In this document: positions 25,026 to 34,214 of the stretch, piece after piece
How positions within the stretch are numbered: position 1 is the stretch's first letter
Layout: each line of letters begins with the position of its first letter
NCBI RefSeq assembly: GCF_000169095.1
Contig: NZ_AAVU01000039.1
Coordinates: forward strand, 1-64,000
Source of the DNA: Lyngbya sp. PCC 8106
Lineage (GTDB): Bacteria > Cyanobacteriota > Cyanobacteriia > Cyanobacteriales > Microcoleaceae
Direction of reading: 5' to 3'
DNA: 64,000 nt
Notes under the pieces: generated by a model
What the model was told of the DNA's origin: nothing
The model's database searches: none
Seen by the model: only the letters and a program-made list of their open reading frames with translations
Translations under genes and position numbers: made by a program

Positions 25026-25334
25026 CTATGATTCTATTGAGGGTTGAGAGGGTCGGCGATACACCGAATTTAGCAATACATCCAATACACCGATCTCTCT
25101 AGCTCTGAGGACAGCTTTATGAGTAATTAAATCACCGACATTGAGAATAATTTTGTCCTGTTTATCTCGAATAATTCGCTTAATGGGACGACCAAGAGCA
25201 GCCTTAACTTCTTTGTCTTGTGTGATGTTAGCGACTTGTTCTTCAGTGAGTTGAGTCGTTTTTGGCTCATCCCGGCTTCTTCCTCCTCCGGGTGATCCCA
25301 TCTGAACTTGTTTTAGATAACTTAGTGTTTTCAC
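25026..25334 (-). CDS. Hypothetical protein
   Basis: The 102-residue soluble protein opens at a GTG (25334) with GGAGG ten bases upstream. After a Gly/Ser-rich segment it has TEEQVANITQDKEVKAALGRPIKRIIRDKQDKIILNVGDLITHKAV. The last part (NVGDLITHKAVLRAREIGVLDVLLNSVY) looks like a recurrent cyanobacterial motif attached to PRC-like regions, but I cannot name the family. No operon partner. Confidence 0.6.
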   Translation of the reverse strand: MKTLSYLKQVQMGSPGGGRSRDEPKTTQLTEEQVANITQDKEVKAALGRPIKRIIRDKQDKIILNVGDLITHKAVLRAREIGVLDVLLNSVYRRPSQPSIES

Positions 25335-26022
25335 TTGTTATAGCCTCCGACTGGGTTTTAGATTTAACGCTGTTTTTGTATAAGGTGTATACTTTATAAA
25401 AGCTTTATTTTGGAAATTTGCCTATTTACAATTTTGGCTATTTACAATATAGTTTAAATCTCCTCTCCACTCTATCTCCCATAAGTCATAACTTTAGCCA
25501 GAAAGAGCATTATTGTCAAAAATAGTGTCTCTCCACTCTACTGAGAACAGTCCCCGGAAAGGCTGATTATCTCACAAATTGCTATTCTAACAGAGGAAAA
25601 TACTAGACTGACAAAGAGAATATTAAAAAAACTTAAAAATCTGAGGACTAAAAACAGAATTGATTTTAATCAAAATAAATAACCTTAATTTAAAATCTCA
25701 GACTTCAGTACGCAAAATAGTCAGCGTTATTGGGAGCCATCCGGTAAAGGTTAACGATTTTTTAATTCGATTTTTGACCAATTAACGGTTAGCCACTGAC
25801 GGTTTATGATCGGAGGACTCTGCCGACTGATGCTAATTTCTGTCTGTTCATCGCGATTAATCCATCTTAGGTTAGAGGAAATTTAATCCATATTTGTATA
25901 TGTTCAGTATATTAGTCTACCCTTGAAAAATTCAACCTAAAATTCAAAATAAGGCGAGCATAGCCTCAATTCAATCATCTAAAATCAGAAATATTAATCA
26001 TCTATCAGAGGAAACGATCATC
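25335..26022. other. Intergenic region, nothing recognised
   Basis: Almost 690 AT-rich bases between divergent genes. I find no convincing open frame, RNA gene or repeat. The apgM ribosome binding site (AGAGGAAA) is at its right end. Confidence 0.6.
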
Positions 26023-27237
26023 ATGGATATAACAACCGTTTGGGAAGAACTCGCCTGGGAACGAGGGGGCAAAATTGTATATATAATTATTGATGGTGTT
26101 GGAGGACTTCCTCACCCCGAAAAAGGAGGCACTGAACTCCAAATCGCTCACACTCCCAACCTCGATCAAATTGCCCAACAGTCGAGTTGTGGACTCTTAG
26201 AAATTGTCGGCCCCGGAATTACCCCCGGCAGCGGCCCCGGTCATTTGAGTTTGTTTGGTTATGATCCCCTGTCTTGGGATGTAGGTCGGGGGATTTTATC
26301 AGCTTTGGGGATTGAATTTGATTTGCAACCGGGAGATGTTGCTGCACGGGTTAACTTCGCAACTCTTGATGAACAAGGAAATGTTTCTGACCGTCGCGCA
26401 GGTCGTATTGAAACAGATCTGAACCGTCGTTTATGCAAAAAAATCAATGAAAAAGTTACATTAGAGTTTGAGGGCGAATATTTTTTTGAAACCGTTAGTG
26501 AGCATCGAGCGGTGTTTGTGTTACGTGGAAAAGAATTAGATGGTCAGTTAGAAGATACCGACCCACAAGCAACAGGAATTCCGCCAAAATATCCGAAGCC
26601 GTCATCAGAAGAATCTGAACTAACAGCAGAGTTAGTTAGGTCTTTTATTGCTCAAGTTAATCAAGTTCTTGCCGATGAAAACCCAGCGAATAGTATTTTG
26701 ATGCGAGGATTTGATCGTTATGTTCCTTTTCCTTCTTTGAATGATCGCTTTGAGTTGAAAGGAGTTTGTATTGCCGATTATCCCATGTATCGGGGTGTTA
26801 GTCGTTTGGTGGGAATGGAGGTTTTACCCCGTCCGGGTGGTATGAAACAACGGTTTCAAGCTTTAGAATCTTGCTACGGCGATGATTATAATTTCTATTT
26901 TCTTCATGTTAAACATTCAGATAGTCGCGGTGAAGACGAAGACTTTGAAGCGAAAGTGAAAGTGATTGAAGAAGTTGATCAATTGATGCCAATCGTTACT
27001 CAATTAAATCCGGATGTATTAGTGGTAACTGCTGATCATTCCACTCCTGCAATTATGGGCCGTCATAGTTGGCATCCCGTTCCGGTAATGATGCAAGCCA
27101 AAACAGCACGAATTGATGATGTGGCGACCTTTGATGAATATGCTTGTTTGCGAGGTGCATTAGGGACAAGACCCGGTGTTCATCTAATTGGATTGGCATT
27201 AGCTCATGCTCAACGATTGCGGAAATTTGGGGCTTGA
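26023..27237 (+). CDS. apgM: 2,3-bisphosphoglycerate-independent phosphoglycerate mutase (archaeal type)
   Basis: The enzyme interconverts 3- and 2-phosphoglycerate in lower glycolysis. The 404-residue protein belongs to the ApgM branch of the alkaline-phosphatase-like metalloenzymes. It begins with VYIIIDGVGGLPHPEKGGTELQIAHTPNLD, where the Asp is a metal ligand. It then has GPGHLSLFGYDP with the phosphorylated Ser region, HVKHSDSRGEDEDFEAK and VVTADHSTPAIMGRHSWHPVPV with the Asp-His and His metal ligands. Length fits the family. It appears monocistronic. Confidence 0.92.
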   Translation: MDITTVWEELAWERGGKIVYIIIDGVGGLPHPEKGGTELQIAHTPNLDQIAQQSSCGLLEIVGPGITPGSGPGHLSLFGYDPLSWDVGRGILSALGIEFDLQPGDVAARVNFATLDEQGNVSDRRAGRIETDLNRRLCKKINEKVTLEFEGEYFFETVSEHRAVFVLRGKELDGQLEDTDPQATGIPPKYPKPSSEESELTAELVRSFIAQVNQVLADENPANSILMRGFDRYVPFPSLNDRFELKGVCIADYPMYRGVSRLVGMEVLPRPGGMKQRFQALESCYGDDYNFYFLHVKHSDSRGEDEDFEAKVKVIEEVDQLMPIVTQLNPDVLVVTADHSTPAIMGRHSWHPVPVMMQAKTARIDDVATFDEYACLRGALGTRPGVHLIGLALAHAQRLRKFGA

Positions 27238-27398
27238 TTTTATGAGGATAAGTATTGATTTGATCGAATTTTTATTGTCACTGAAATCTGGGTCTTTAAG
27301 ATGTTTCGCATTCGCTCAACATGACAGCTATAAAAAATCTTAACATGACACCGAAAATAACATTGACTCAAACTTATTAATAATTTGGAGTAATTTTG

Positions 27399-28271
27399 AT
27401 GGGATTCAAGAAAATTTTTAGACTTTTGAAAGAAACATTTAAAGAATGGCAAGAGGATAAATCTTCTCGTTTAGCGGCTGCTTTAGCTTATTATACTGTT
27501 TTTTCATTAGCACCCTTATTAATTATTGTAATTGCGATCGCTGGCGCTATTTTTGGAGAAGAAGCCGCTCGGGGTGAAATTGTTGGTCAAATTCAGGGGT
27601 TAGTGGGGAAAGATGGGGCGACGGTTATAGAAGAAGCGATTCAAAATGCAGATCGACCTCAAATTAGCAGTATTGCTTCAATTTTTAGCATTATTTTCCT
27701 GTTAATTGGTGCGTCTGGGGTGTTTGCTCAGTTGCAGGAATCTCTGAATGAAATTTGGAATGTAAAAGCCCAACCCAAAAATGGTATTGCCGGATTTATT
27801 AGAAAGCGAATTCTATCATTTTCAGCGGTTCTGGGAATAGGATTTTTACTGTTAGTTTCTCTGGTTCTCAGTGCAGTTATTTCAGGGATTAGCAATTATT
27901 TTAGTGATTTAATTCCCGGCGTAGATTTCCTTTGGCAAATTCTCAACTTTGTAGTTTCTTTTGGCGTGATTACTTTGTTATTTGCGTTGATGTACAAGTT
28001 CTTACCGGATGCTAAAATTCAGTGGAGTGATGTTTGGATTGGTTCGCTAATTACGGCTTTATTATTTACGATTGGTAAATTCGCACTCGGACTCTATCTC
28101 GGACGGGGTAGCTTTGGTTCAACCTATGGTGCAGCAGGTTCTCTGGTGATTATTTTGGCTTGGGTTTACTATTCGGCTCAAATTCTATTTTTTGGGGCAG
28201 AATTCACTCAAGTTTATGCCCGAAAATATGGTTCTCGAATTGTTCCAGATGAACACGCAATCCGAATTTAA
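27399..28271 (+). CDS. YihY/BrkB family membrane protein
   Basis: The 290-residue protein has about six membrane helices and the YihY family signatures: the N-terminal ...DKSSRLAAALAYYTVFSLAPLLIIVIA, then QLQESLNEIWNV, and the C-terminal GRGSFGSTYGAAGSLVIILAWVYYSAQILFFGAEFT. Once thought to be RNase BN, members are now regarded as membrane proteins of unclear transport function. ATG 27399 follows TTGGAG at 27385 and is preferred to the TTG one codon earlier. Confidence 0.92.
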   Translation: MGFKKIFRLLKETFKEWQEDKSSRLAAALAYYTVFSLAPLLIIVIAIAGAIFGEEAARGEIVGQIQGLVGKDGATVIEEAIQNADRPQISSIASIFSIIFLLIGASGVFAQLQESLNEIWNVKAQPKNGIAGFIRKRILSFSAVLGIGFLLLVSLVLSAVISGISNYFSDLIPGVDFLWQILNFVVSFGVITLLFALMYKFLPDAKIQWSDVWIGSLITALLFTIGKFALGLYLGRGSFGSTYGAAGSLVIILAWVYYSAQILFFGAEFTQVYARKYGSRIVPDEHAIRI

Positions 28272-28433
28272 TTCTAGAGAAAAAACCGTTGGTTAGAAAG
28301 GGTTTATTATAGAAAAGTAGACTGAATACAGTTCATTAAATACGAAAAATTTAAAACTTGAAAGTAGGTATTTTAGAAACAACACTCAGTCTATATCAAG
28401 CTTTTTTTGAAATAGAGTATAAGTTTTACTTGC

Positions 28434-29915
28434 TTAGGAAGGTAACTTTACCATTTCTCTAACGTTACCTTCTACACTGCCAACTCCGTGCATAAATTCC
28501 CGATCTTGTGAACAGACTTTCATTTGCATTCCAAATTTGGGTTTAATGGAAATAAAACCATTACGATCTATTTTTTGTACCGGAAGATATTCCCAGCGGA
28601 AACGCTGTAATAACATCGCTAAAACGATCTTAATTTCCATCATCGCAAAAGCCGCACCTAAACATAAACGGGGGCCAGCACTAAACGGGTTGTATTCATA
28701 AACAGAAGGATTAATACTTTCCCATCGTTGAGGATTAAATGCTTCAGGGTCGGGATAAATATCAGGTAGATGATGAGTGTGATAAATACTCACAAAAACC
28801 TCTGTTCCCTTCGGTAATACATAACCTCCTAATTCCGTTGTCTGGGAAGTTACTCGTCCATTCCAAGGAACAGAAGTTATTACTCGTAAACTTTCTTTGA
28901 TTACTCTTTCAAGTAAAGGTAATTTCTGTAATTGTTCAACGCTTGGAGAGTTGCCATGTAGGGTACTATCAAGTTCATCAAAGAGATCACTACAGACTTG
29001 AGGATGTTGGGAAAGCAATAACAAAATCCAAGTTAGAGCATTAGCAGTGGTTTCATGACCTGCAAGAAAAAGGACTCCGGTATGAGCAATTAATTCATCT
29101 TCTGTTAAAAGATGCCCTGTATCTTCATAACGCGCTTTGACCAACATTGAAAGTACATCTGAGTCGGGAGTTGTTTTGGCTTTCTTTTCCGCAATAATCC
29201 CTTTCATTTGTGTTTCAAAAAGACTTAATAAATCTAGATAGCGATGAAAACTAAAGCCCGGTAAATCTAGAGGTAAAAGTCTCGTAAAAGGAGATATTTG
29301 AATACTGATGATCTCTTGCAGCAGATTACCTGCACTGTGATCTTTTTCGATGACATCTTCACCAAATAAACTTTGAGTTGCGATTCGTAACGTTAACCTT
29401 TTCATCAATTGATTAATTTCACAAGGCTCATTCACCTTAATTTGTTCGAGTTCTGACTGCGTGATGGCAACCATATCATCTCGATAAGAACGAAGTTGTT
29501 GATGATGAAAAGCTGGCATCATTAATTTTCGTTGCTTTAAATGAGTCTCGTCATTGACTCCAAATAGTCCAACACCATAATTTTTTAGGGGTTTAGTTCG
29601 TTCTGAAACATCTTTGTAACGATAAAGTATTCCCGATAAAGGTGCTTTATGATAAATATGACTTTGAGTGGCAACCTGACGCACAATTTCAGGCCCATAA
29701 GCAATCACAGTACCCGGACAGTCCGAAGCAGCAGAGTAAAGATTTGTTCCACCTCCCGCAACTATGGAAGCAACTTTACCATAGGTTTTAAACAATTCAC
29801 TACTGTAGCCAATAGAGTCTTTCGCGAAGTTGATTGTATTCACTATCCGTCCCACCAAGGGTAGAGGACTAGGGCCAGGAATTGTCCATGCTTTTTGATT
29901 AGCGATGGTAGTCAT
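28434..29915 (-). CDS. Cytochrome P450
   Basis: The heme-thiolate monooxygenase has 493 residues from the ATG at 29915 (MTTIANQKAW), which has GGGAG nine bases upstream. The frame continues 18 codons upstream to another ATG with no ribosome binding site. Visible P450 elements are the proline-rich IPGPSPLPLVG, the oxygen-binding helix I AGHETTANAL, the ExxR pair in KESLRV, and the heme loop FSAGPRLCLGAAF with its Cys ligand. Substrate cannot be read from sequence; carotenoid, fatty acid or terpenoid are possible. No redox partner gene is adjacent. Confidence 0.93.
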   Translation of the reverse strand: MTTIANQKAWTIPGPSPLPLVGRIVNTINFAKDSIGYSSELFKTYGKVASIVAGGGTNLYSAASDCPGTVIAYGPEIVRQVATQSHIYHKAPLSGILYRYKDVSERTKPLKNYGVGLFGVNDETHLKQRKLMMPAFHHQQLRSYRDDMVAITQSELEQIKVNEPCEINQLMKRLTLRIATQSLFGEDVIEKDHSAGNLLQEIISIQISPFTRLLPLDLPGFSFHRYLDLLSLFETQMKGIIAEKKAKTTPDSDVLSMLVKARYEDTGHLLTEDELIAHTGVLFLAGHETTANALTWILLLLSQHPQVCSDLFDELDSTLHGNSPSVEQLQKLPLLERVIKESLRVITSVPWNGRVTSQTTELGGYVLPKGTEVFVSIYHTHHLPDIYPDPEAFNPQRWESINPSVYEYNPFSAGPRLCLGAAFAMMEIKIVLAMLLQRFRWEYLPVQKIDRNGFISIKPKFGMQMKVCSQDREFMHGVGSVEGNVREMVKLPS

Positions 29916-30064
29916 CTTTTTTACTCCCAGATCTATAAATTCGGCTTGATCTGCTGCCGAGGCTAACATAGGTAGCTATAAATTACAAGTATTTTTATAA
30001 ACAATTCTAATGATTGTAGAATCATTAAAGCTTTACACTAATATTCAGTTAAACTGGTATCAGT

Positions 30065-30181
30065 ATGTACAATCTACAATATTTATCTGAGAGTGGAATT
30101 CTAGATTGGTTTGTTGTTTTTGGATATCTGGGAATTACCGTTTTTATCATGTGGCAAGTGTTTAATACAAAGCCCCGATAA
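30065..30181 (+). CDS. Possible 38-residue single-helix membrane peptide
   Basis: A short frame ATG-TAA encodes 38 residues starting MYNLQYLSESGILDWF, then a hydrophobic stretch (VVFGYLGITVFIMWQVF) and the polar end NTKPR. The size and topology are those of small photosynthetic membrane subunits, but I recognise none. There is no clear Shine-Dalgarno. It is divergent from the P450 gene. Confidence 0.35.
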   Translation: MYNLQYLSESGILDWFVVFGYLGITVFIMWQVFNTKPR

Positions 30182-30721
30182 CATCAACTCTGAACCCGAT
30201 TTTACTTAAATTGAATCAAAAAGCAAAAGGATTTTAGATAGATTGCTATTCAGCATACCACATAGCTAGACAACTGATAGAATAAATCTCCCCTAAGACA
30301 GAACTTTAGGGAAATGCAAAAGGATAGAGTGAGATTAGCTTCATACGCATAGTTCGAGGGGGATCAGGCTGGCTTGCGTTTCTGATCCCCATTTCTGATC
30401 TGTCTGGCCTTCCCGTATTTTTTCTCATCACAAAAGTCTATTAAAAAAGACAAGCTAATCGCTTTTTCCCATCATCTTAAAACTTTTGAAGCCATAGCTT
30501 TGACGAAGAATTAATTGAGTTCGGTTATTTAATCCTTCCTTGATGCCTCCCCTTCACCCACACATGGGCTTACCAGTTCCCAGGGCGTGAGAAGCCCGCC
30601 TAGCCTCTGCCTCGGACTTCGACAGGACTGGATTTTTTTCTCAGCCTGAACAGCCCTGGGATTTAGGGGGCGAAGGATTTAGGGAGATTCATCCTCCGTT
30701 TTGAACCCGTTAAACAGTTGT
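30182..30721. other. Intergenic region with stem-loops and a transposase relic
   Basis: Besides the transposase fragment at 30455-30547, this stretch has a nine-pair stem, GGGGATCAG (30359-30367) with CTGATCCCC (30382-30390). It also has a long-range inverted pair, TCCCAGGGC (30578-30586) with GCCCTGGGA (30653-30661), and a T7 run at 30633. No intact gene is visible. Confidence 0.5.
30455..30547 (-). pseudogene. C-terminal fragment of an ISL3-like transposase
   Basis: On the minus strand 30 codons before a TAG read GIKEGLNNRTQLILRQSYGF, then KSFKMMGKSD. This resembles the C-terminus of ISL3-type transposases (EGINN+.K.IKR.a.GF.nF). Nothing upstream continues the similarity, so only a tail of the original gene remains. 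Confidence 0.5.
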
Positions 30722-31576
30722 TCAAACTGGGGTTTGGGTTGGAGTTACATTTGTGGGAGTATCGGTACAGTAGACTTCACAAGAATTATTTGGACTTTCA
30801 ATCAGTCGAATTTTGTGTAACTTTGCCCCTAATTCCCGAACGGGATTTTGCAGCAAATCACGAATATACACCACAATATTTTCGGCTGTCGGTACTACTT
30901 TGGCAAAGTAAGCGATATCTTTATTTAAGAAGGTGTGATCGAAGGGTTCAACTACATAATCATCGATCACCTGTTGTAAAGCTGCTAAATCTACAATCAT
31001 CCCAGTCCGAGAGTCAATTTCGCCTTTAACGCTGACTTCGAGATGATAGTTGTGACCATGACCATGAGGACGGGCGCATTTGCCGTAAATTTCGCAATTT
31101 TCCTCAAAGCTGAGGTCAGGATGAGCCAGACGGTGAGCGGCGCTAAAATGAGTGCTGACTGTTAAATGAGCTTCCATGCTGTTTCCCTGATAATCAGCCC
31201 AGAGTTTGGGGTGTTCAAAGACTTGAATGTTGGTTAGGGGGAGATGGGGTGCTAAACGTTGCCAAATAACTTGTGCTAAGTATTCAGTGGTGGGTAGGGT
31301 TTGCTGAAATTCTAGCCAAACTTCGTTGAGGAAGGAAAAATCTAGTTGACTGGTGACTTCGGCCTTGATCACGTGTTTGACATCGGAGAGGTTCAACACC
31401 ATCCCATATTCGTCTAGCTGTCCCACCATCGAAATGTAGAGGACGTAGTTGTGTCCGTGGCCAGGGGCGCGAGCAGTTGGCCCAAAGCGTTCAAAGTTCT
31501 CAGTTTCGCTTAGTTCGGGCAACCAGTAACGATGACTGGCTGAAAACTCTGCCCGACGAGTGATAACGCATTCCAT
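30722..31576 (-). CDS. Tandem-domain 6-pyruvoyl-tetrahydropterin synthase / QueD-like protein
   Basis: The 284-residue protein (ATG 31576; a GTG three codons earlier is possible) contains two PTPS domains. The second (about residues 135-265) has the complete active site of 6-carboxytetrahydropterin synthase: zinc His148 in FSAAHRL, then Cys167-ARP-His171-G-His173. The first (about 3-125) keeps FSASHRYW but reads Thr34-ARA-Pro38-G-His40 at the same place, so the catalytic Cys and one zinc His are missing. QueD makes the precursor of queuosine from dihydroneopterin triphosphate; PTPS makes biopterin-type cofactors, also found in cyanobacteria. Which applies here cannot be decided from sequence. 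Confidence 0.88.
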   Translation of the reverse strand: MECVITRRAEFSASHRYWLPELSETENFERFGPTARAPGHGHNYVLYISMVGQLDEYGMVLNLSDVKHVIKAEVTSQLDFSFLNEVWLEFQQTLPTTEYLAQVIWQRLAPHLPLTNIQVFEHPKLWADYQGNSMEAHLTVSTHFSAAHRLAHPDLSFEENCEIYGKCARPHGHGHNYHLEVSVKGEIDSRTGMIVDLAALQQVIDDYVVEPFDHTFLNKDIAYFAKVVPTAENIVVYIRDLLQNPVRELGAKLHKIRLIESPNNSCEVYCTDTPTNVTPTQTPV

Positions 31577-31733
31577 AAAATGCACACCAACATCTGTTGT
31601 TAAGTTTTGTAAACTAATTTAAGGTTTTTTTTAGATTATTTCAATCCCCACTAGATTTCAGAGTCTCATTTTGAGATGAAGTTACGAGGATTGCAACCTT
31701 GAAAACTCATAAATTAGAATGACTTTATTTTTA

Positions 31734-32429
31734 TTATAAAACATTCTTCATTTCCTGTTTGATTTCTCTCCGCAAACCCGCAGCAATTCTAAAAAATTCA
31801 TGCCCGGTATGTAAGCAGGAATCATCATAATTGACGGTAAAGTATTCGAGTTCTTCTAGTCCGTCACTGACATGATTGAGGCAGTAATAAAGATGAGCCG
31901 CAACACTCGCAATATTAGCCGGATTTGGAGTTGAACGAAAGCGATTTTGAGCTTGGGCTAAAACATCTCGACAGGTTTCAATATAGATTTGAAAATCTTC
32001 CATGAGTTCATCATCAAAGGGATCAGCAGAGAGTTTATCGACCTCACTTTTAAAGGGTTTCAGTATACGATCAAGGTAGCGGTTGATAGGTTTATAAACT
32101 TGATTGAGCCATTCTTCAAGTTGAGTATCGACGGCTTTTGCGGTTTGACGTCGCCTACGGGTTTGAGCGGTTGAAGTTGTTGTGGGGTTTGAGGTGTAAG
32201 CGCGAGATTTTGTGTGACGCTGTTGGTCGTAGGATTGACGCCTTTGAGGATCGCTTAAGACTTCGTAGGCTGCATTAATCCGAATAATGCGTTCATGGTT
32301 AGCCGTTTCGTGGTGACTATCGGGATGAAATAATTTCGCTAAACGCCGATAAGCTTGTTTAATTTCTGATTGGGTCGCGGTTGGTTTGATTTCTAGGGTT
32401 TGGTAATGATTAGTGGTTGAGGTAACCAT
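31734..32429 (-). CDS. J-domain (DnaJ-like) protein
   Basis: The 231-residue protein begins with a J domain (residues 7-70) carrying the His35-Pro36-Asp37 triad that stimulates Hsp70 ATPase. A short Thr/Ser/Arg linker and a helical C-terminal region of about 130 residues (LEEWLNQVYKPINRYLDRILKPFKSE...) follow. It lacks the Gly/Phe and zinc-finger regions of DnaJ, so it is a class C J-protein that targets DnaK to particular clients. No operon partner is adjacent. Confidence 0.9.
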   Translation of the reverse strand: MVTSTTNHYQTLEIKPTATQSEIKQAYRRLAKLFHPDSHHETANHERIIRINAAYEVLSDPQRRQSYDQQRHTKSRAYTSNPTTTSTAQTRRRRQTAKAVDTQLEEWLNQVYKPINRYLDRILKPFKSEVDKLSADPFDDELMEDFQIYIETCRDVLAQAQNRFRSTPNPANIASVAAHLYYCLNHVSDGLEELEYFTVNYDDSCLHTGHEFFRIAAGLRREIKQEMKNVL

Positions 32430-32753
32430 GAAAAATTTTCTCCAGATTCAACTGTTCATGCTATAATAAGCCACTAACATTTTATCGATCAGATTAACTG
32501 TTAATCGCCCACTGTTTATTTTAACGATTCATCCTAGAAACTGAGTTGATCTAAATCTAAAATTATTTCTTTTGAAGTTAGCCCTCTGGTATTGGAAGTC
32601 ATTTAATATTAATCTCTTGTACAAACAAAATCTTAAAAAATGAGCTTAAGTTTTGAATTATAACCCCGGTTAAAACCCTAGAAAAGTTTAGTGTTTTTCC
32701 CCTGAAATTACTATTAATACCGATTCAATCCAGACGAAAATGCAAGAAAAAGT
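32430..32753. other. Intergenic region, nothing recognised
   Basis: About 320 AT-rich bases between two minus-strand genes. I see no coding frame, repeat or RNA gene. The promoter of the J-domain gene should lie at the left end. Confidence 0.5.
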
Positions 32754-33191
32754 TTAAATGTAATACATGAGATTGGTTTGTCGCTGGATATCCAACTTTT
32801 CACACAAATCCTGCAAAGTATATTTCTGTAAAATCGAGTTAGCCATTTGATGAGCTTCTTCCCAGACTTCATCGACAATCAGACTTTCGAGGCTTTTGTG
32901 ATGTCGATTCCGATTGGGGCTTGAATTTGAGCCTTCCAGACAAACAACTACATCAAATAGGGTGATTTTCCAAGGTTCTTTGGCGAGCAAATACCCTCCC
33001 TTTGCTCCCCGTTGACTCCGAACGATACCACTCCGTTTGAGGGTTGCCAGTAGCTGTTCAAGATAGCGCTCTGGTATGTGATGCTGACGAGCAATCTGAC
33101 GAATTTGACGTGGCTCACCGTGAGGATAGTGAGCGGTTAACTCTAGCAAAGCTAGAACTGCGTATTGACTCTTACAGGACAATTCCACCAA
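32754..33191 (-). CDS. Rrf2 family transcriptional regulator
   Basis: The 145-residue protein has the Rrf2 winged helix-turn-helix: KSQYAVLALLELTAHY, IRQIARQHHIPERYLEQLLATLKRSGIVRSQRGAKGGYLLA. The three-cysteine Fe-S cluster motif of IscR/NsrR is missing in the C-terminal half (only Cys83 and a distant Cys remain), as in CymR-type sensors of sulfur metabolism. The frame opens with TTG 33191 followed by GTG 33188; which is used is unclear. A 13-base palindrome (ATTACAATGTAAT, 33192-33204) abuts the start and may be an autoregulatory operator. Confidence 0.88.
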   Translation of the reverse strand: MVELSCKSQYAVLALLELTAHYPHGEPRQIRQIARQHHIPERYLEQLLATLKRSGIVRSQRGAKGGYLLAKEPWKITLFDVVVCLEGSNSSPNRNRHHKSLESLIVDEVWEEAHQMANSILQKYTLQDLCEKLDIQRQTNLMYYI

Positions 33192-33204
33192 ATTACAATG
33201 TAAT
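33192..33204. promoter_or_regulatory. Candidate operator of the Rrf2 regulator
   Basis: A perfect palindrome, ATTACA-A-TGTAAT, touches the first codon of the rrf2-like gene. Rrf2 proteins are dimers that bind such dyads and often repress their own gene. The rest of the gap up to 33495 holds only the AAGGAG ribosome binding site of the next plus-strand gene. Confidence 0.45.
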
Positions 33205-33495
33205 ACGATTCCATTTAGTTTCTAGTATACTCCGGTTTTCTAATCGGGTTTATGGGTTTTTGTCAACTTGATTTATATTTCAAGTTTGAGATGCCAATAC
33301 CCATCTTGCCGATCACAAGGTAAAACAGAGATAGGGAAGTCTGTCAAAAATTGCTAGACAGTCCTGAACCTACACTGTTATCTAGAAAACCCTCTCATCT
33401 GTTCAGTCGAGTGAAACCCCACAGAAAAAAATAGGTTTGGTTATTCTAAACCTGATACTTGGGTAAACTTTACTGAAAGGAGAGAAACAGCAAAA

Positions 33496-34014
33496 ATGAA
33501 ATCCTCAGTTGCTATGACTCAAGAACTTGAAAAGACAAAAAAACTCGCTCAAAAAAACACCAGATCAACAGCATTTCTAACATTTTTTATGCCGTTACTC
33601 GGTTATATTTACACCGGGCGTTATAAACCAATGTTGATGAGTTTGGGTCTGTTTATTGGAGTGACAGGTGTTTGTGTAGCCGGAGATCTTGAACTTGATG
33701 AAACGGAAGATTTAACTCTAGCTTTACAATTTATGTATGGAGTGGGTACTGCGGTTGAAAATGCTCGTGCTGTCAGTCAAGCGAAAAAACGTTTACAAGA
33801 GCCAAAATTTCCAGCGATTAATCCCGAACACCAAAAAATTCAATTATTGAGGTTAGCCAAAGCTCAAGGCGAAATTACTTTAGCAGATTGTGTGCTAGAA
33901 ATTAATTGTTCGGCAGCTGAAGTTCGTCCACTCTTAGAAGAATTACAACGGGAAGATTTAATGATTGTGGGAAACAGAAAACAGGATGGTGCTGTTGTTT
34001 ATCGGATGATTTGA
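33496..34014 (+). CDS. Membrane protein with C-terminal winged-helix-like domain
   Basis: The 172-residue protein has two hydrophobic segments near the N-terminus (TAFLTFFMPLLGYIYTGRYKPMLMSLGLFIGVTGVCVAG), similar to TM2-type small membrane domains. A C-terminal region (about 110-172) follows that looks like a winged helix (IQLLRLAKAQGEITLADCVLEINCSAAEVRPLLEELQREDLMIV). The combination suggests a membrane-tethered DNA- or protein-binding module; this is inference. AAAGGAGAG precedes the ATG. Confidence 0.7.
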   Translation: MKSSVAMTQELEKTKKLAQKNTRSTAFLTFFMPLLGYIYTGRYKPMLMSLGLFIGVTGVCVAGDLELDETEDLTLALQFMYGVGTAVENARAVSQAKKRLQEPKFPAINPEHQKIQLLRLAKAQGEITLADCVLEINCSAAEVRPLLEELQREDLMIVGNRKQDGAVVYRMI

Positions 34015-34214
34015 TTGATGTTTAAATTGATCAATATTACTTCCATAAATATCAATCATCGTTCCTGAACTTAGATTCTAACTGTGTGTAATACTCTCTC
34101 CCTTCAGAAGTCGAAATCTTTTGGACAGGTGAATTCTTCAAAAAATTGGGGAAAAATACAGCTCAAAGACCATTTTATGAGACGCTAGTATCAGTTGTTT
34201 TTGGTTAACTATTC

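Noticed and set aside
27240..27452. 70-codon minus-strand frame between apgM and the YihY gene
   Set aside because: Overlaps the start of the YihY gene and has no homology-like features.
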